Positions 63,795 to 64,000 of a stretch of 64,000 bases of DNA are shown one piece after another. The stretch lies in assembly GCF_030464885.1 (NCBI RefSeq), contig NZ_JALPRJ010000025.1, positions 52,281-116,280 of the forward strand, given 5' to 3'. Below the pieces are notes generated by a model, which ran no database searches, was not told the origin of the DNA, and saw only the letters and a list, made by a program, of their open reading frames with translations. How positions within the stretch are numbered: the first letter of the stretch is position 1; each line of letters begins with the position of its first letter. This stretch comes from Caballeronia sp. SEWSISQ10-4 2. Lineage in GTDB: Bacteria > Pseudomonadota > Gammaproteobacteria > Burkholderiales > Burkholderiaceae. The position numbers were made by a program, and so were the translations under genes.

Positions 63795-63920
63795 TCAGAG
63801 GTCGGTCAGCATGCAGGCGCGGATGGCCATTGCACCCAAGAAGCTGCCGTTGACGTGACCTCCCCATCGTCGTCCGAAACGGGTCGAGACCTCCCACGTC
63901 CACCCGGAAGCCAAAAGCAT
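63795..63920 (-). CDS. Possible small protein or gene tail, unknown
   Basis: A 41-codon frame (MLLASGWTWEVSTRFGRRWG, GGHVNGSFLG) continuous upstream without an earlier ATG, so it may be the tail of a gene or a chance frame. It is not known to me. No ribosome-binding site is evident. Confidence 0.2.
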   Translation of the reverse strand: MLLASGWTWEVSTRFGRRWGGHVNGSFLGAMAIRACMLTDL

Positions 63921-64000
63921 CCGTTGAAGGGGAACATCAACAGCGGTCGCTGCTTGACTGACGAGGTATGTGTGCGACTGATGTCATCGATTGTTGATTC

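Overview
The window looks like a chromosomal segment of a Burkholderiaceae betaproteobacterium, most likely Paraburkholderia or a close relative. This rests on the GC-rich genes, the ybgC-tolQRAB-pal-cpoB / tRNA-Lys block, the glyA-nrdR pair, an OmpC-type Burkholderia porin, and the protein families present. The genus is inferred from gene content, not from a database search.

Layout. 0-3.3 kb: end of a glycosyltransferase gene, an XRE regulator beside a broken AbiEii-type toxin gene, an intact Phd/PIN toxin-antitoxin pair with a palindromic operator, and a gene remnant. 3.4-6.1 kb: a small, lower-GC island bounded by a full tRNA-Lys gene and a 55-bp duplicate of its 3' half. It carries an AAA ATPase gene and an RloB-domain gene, an AbiL-like anti-phage pair. 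The RloB frame is shifted at a run of six G. 6.2-15.0 kb: conserved core, with the Tol-Pal operon, an SDR, a ZTP (pfl) riboswitch ahead of glyA, and nrdR. 15.2-22.8 kb: a decayed zone with fimT carrying an internal stop, a truncated higB beside an intact higA, a multiply broken S9 peptidase, a frameshifted AraC regulator and a headless pilin, between two intact hydrolases. 22.8-35 kb: mostly ordinary chromosome (yqjD/E-like cluster, 1-Cys peroxiredoxin, gcdH with a divergent IclR gene, Lrp, flavin reductase, msrA, DUF72, cfa, pdxH, tcdA, ybbN).

35-42 kb: a hexuronate module (FadR-type regulator with operator-like sites, uxuA, MFS transporter, porin, exported esterase). The regulator, uxuA and transporter genes have very GC-rich third positions. 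42-49 kb: accessory genes and remnants, including a methyltransferase, a DUF1326-DUF2182 pair, a response-regulator relic, a 61-residue peptide with a double-glycine leader, an integrase fragment, and frameshifted LysR and NmrA-like genes. 49-55 kb: small NAD(P)-binding enzymes (three F420-reductase-like proteins, two SDRs) with two HxlR-type regulators that have repeat operators. 55-64 kb: two exported proteins, a DUF4157 (eCIS-associated) metalloprotease-like protein, an intact AbiEi/AbiEii pair with a long inverted-repeat operator, a compact tyrosine recombinase related to the fragment at 46.7 kb, a GNAT protein, and orphan reading frames.

The strongest candidates for unusual biology are the tRNA-Lys island with its frameshifted RloB gene, the double-glycine-leader peptide, the DUF4157 protein and the AbiE locus. 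Broken genes cluster in the accessory zones while core genes are intact, which favours real decay over sequencing error. The G-run in the RloB gene is the main exception and needs read-level checking.
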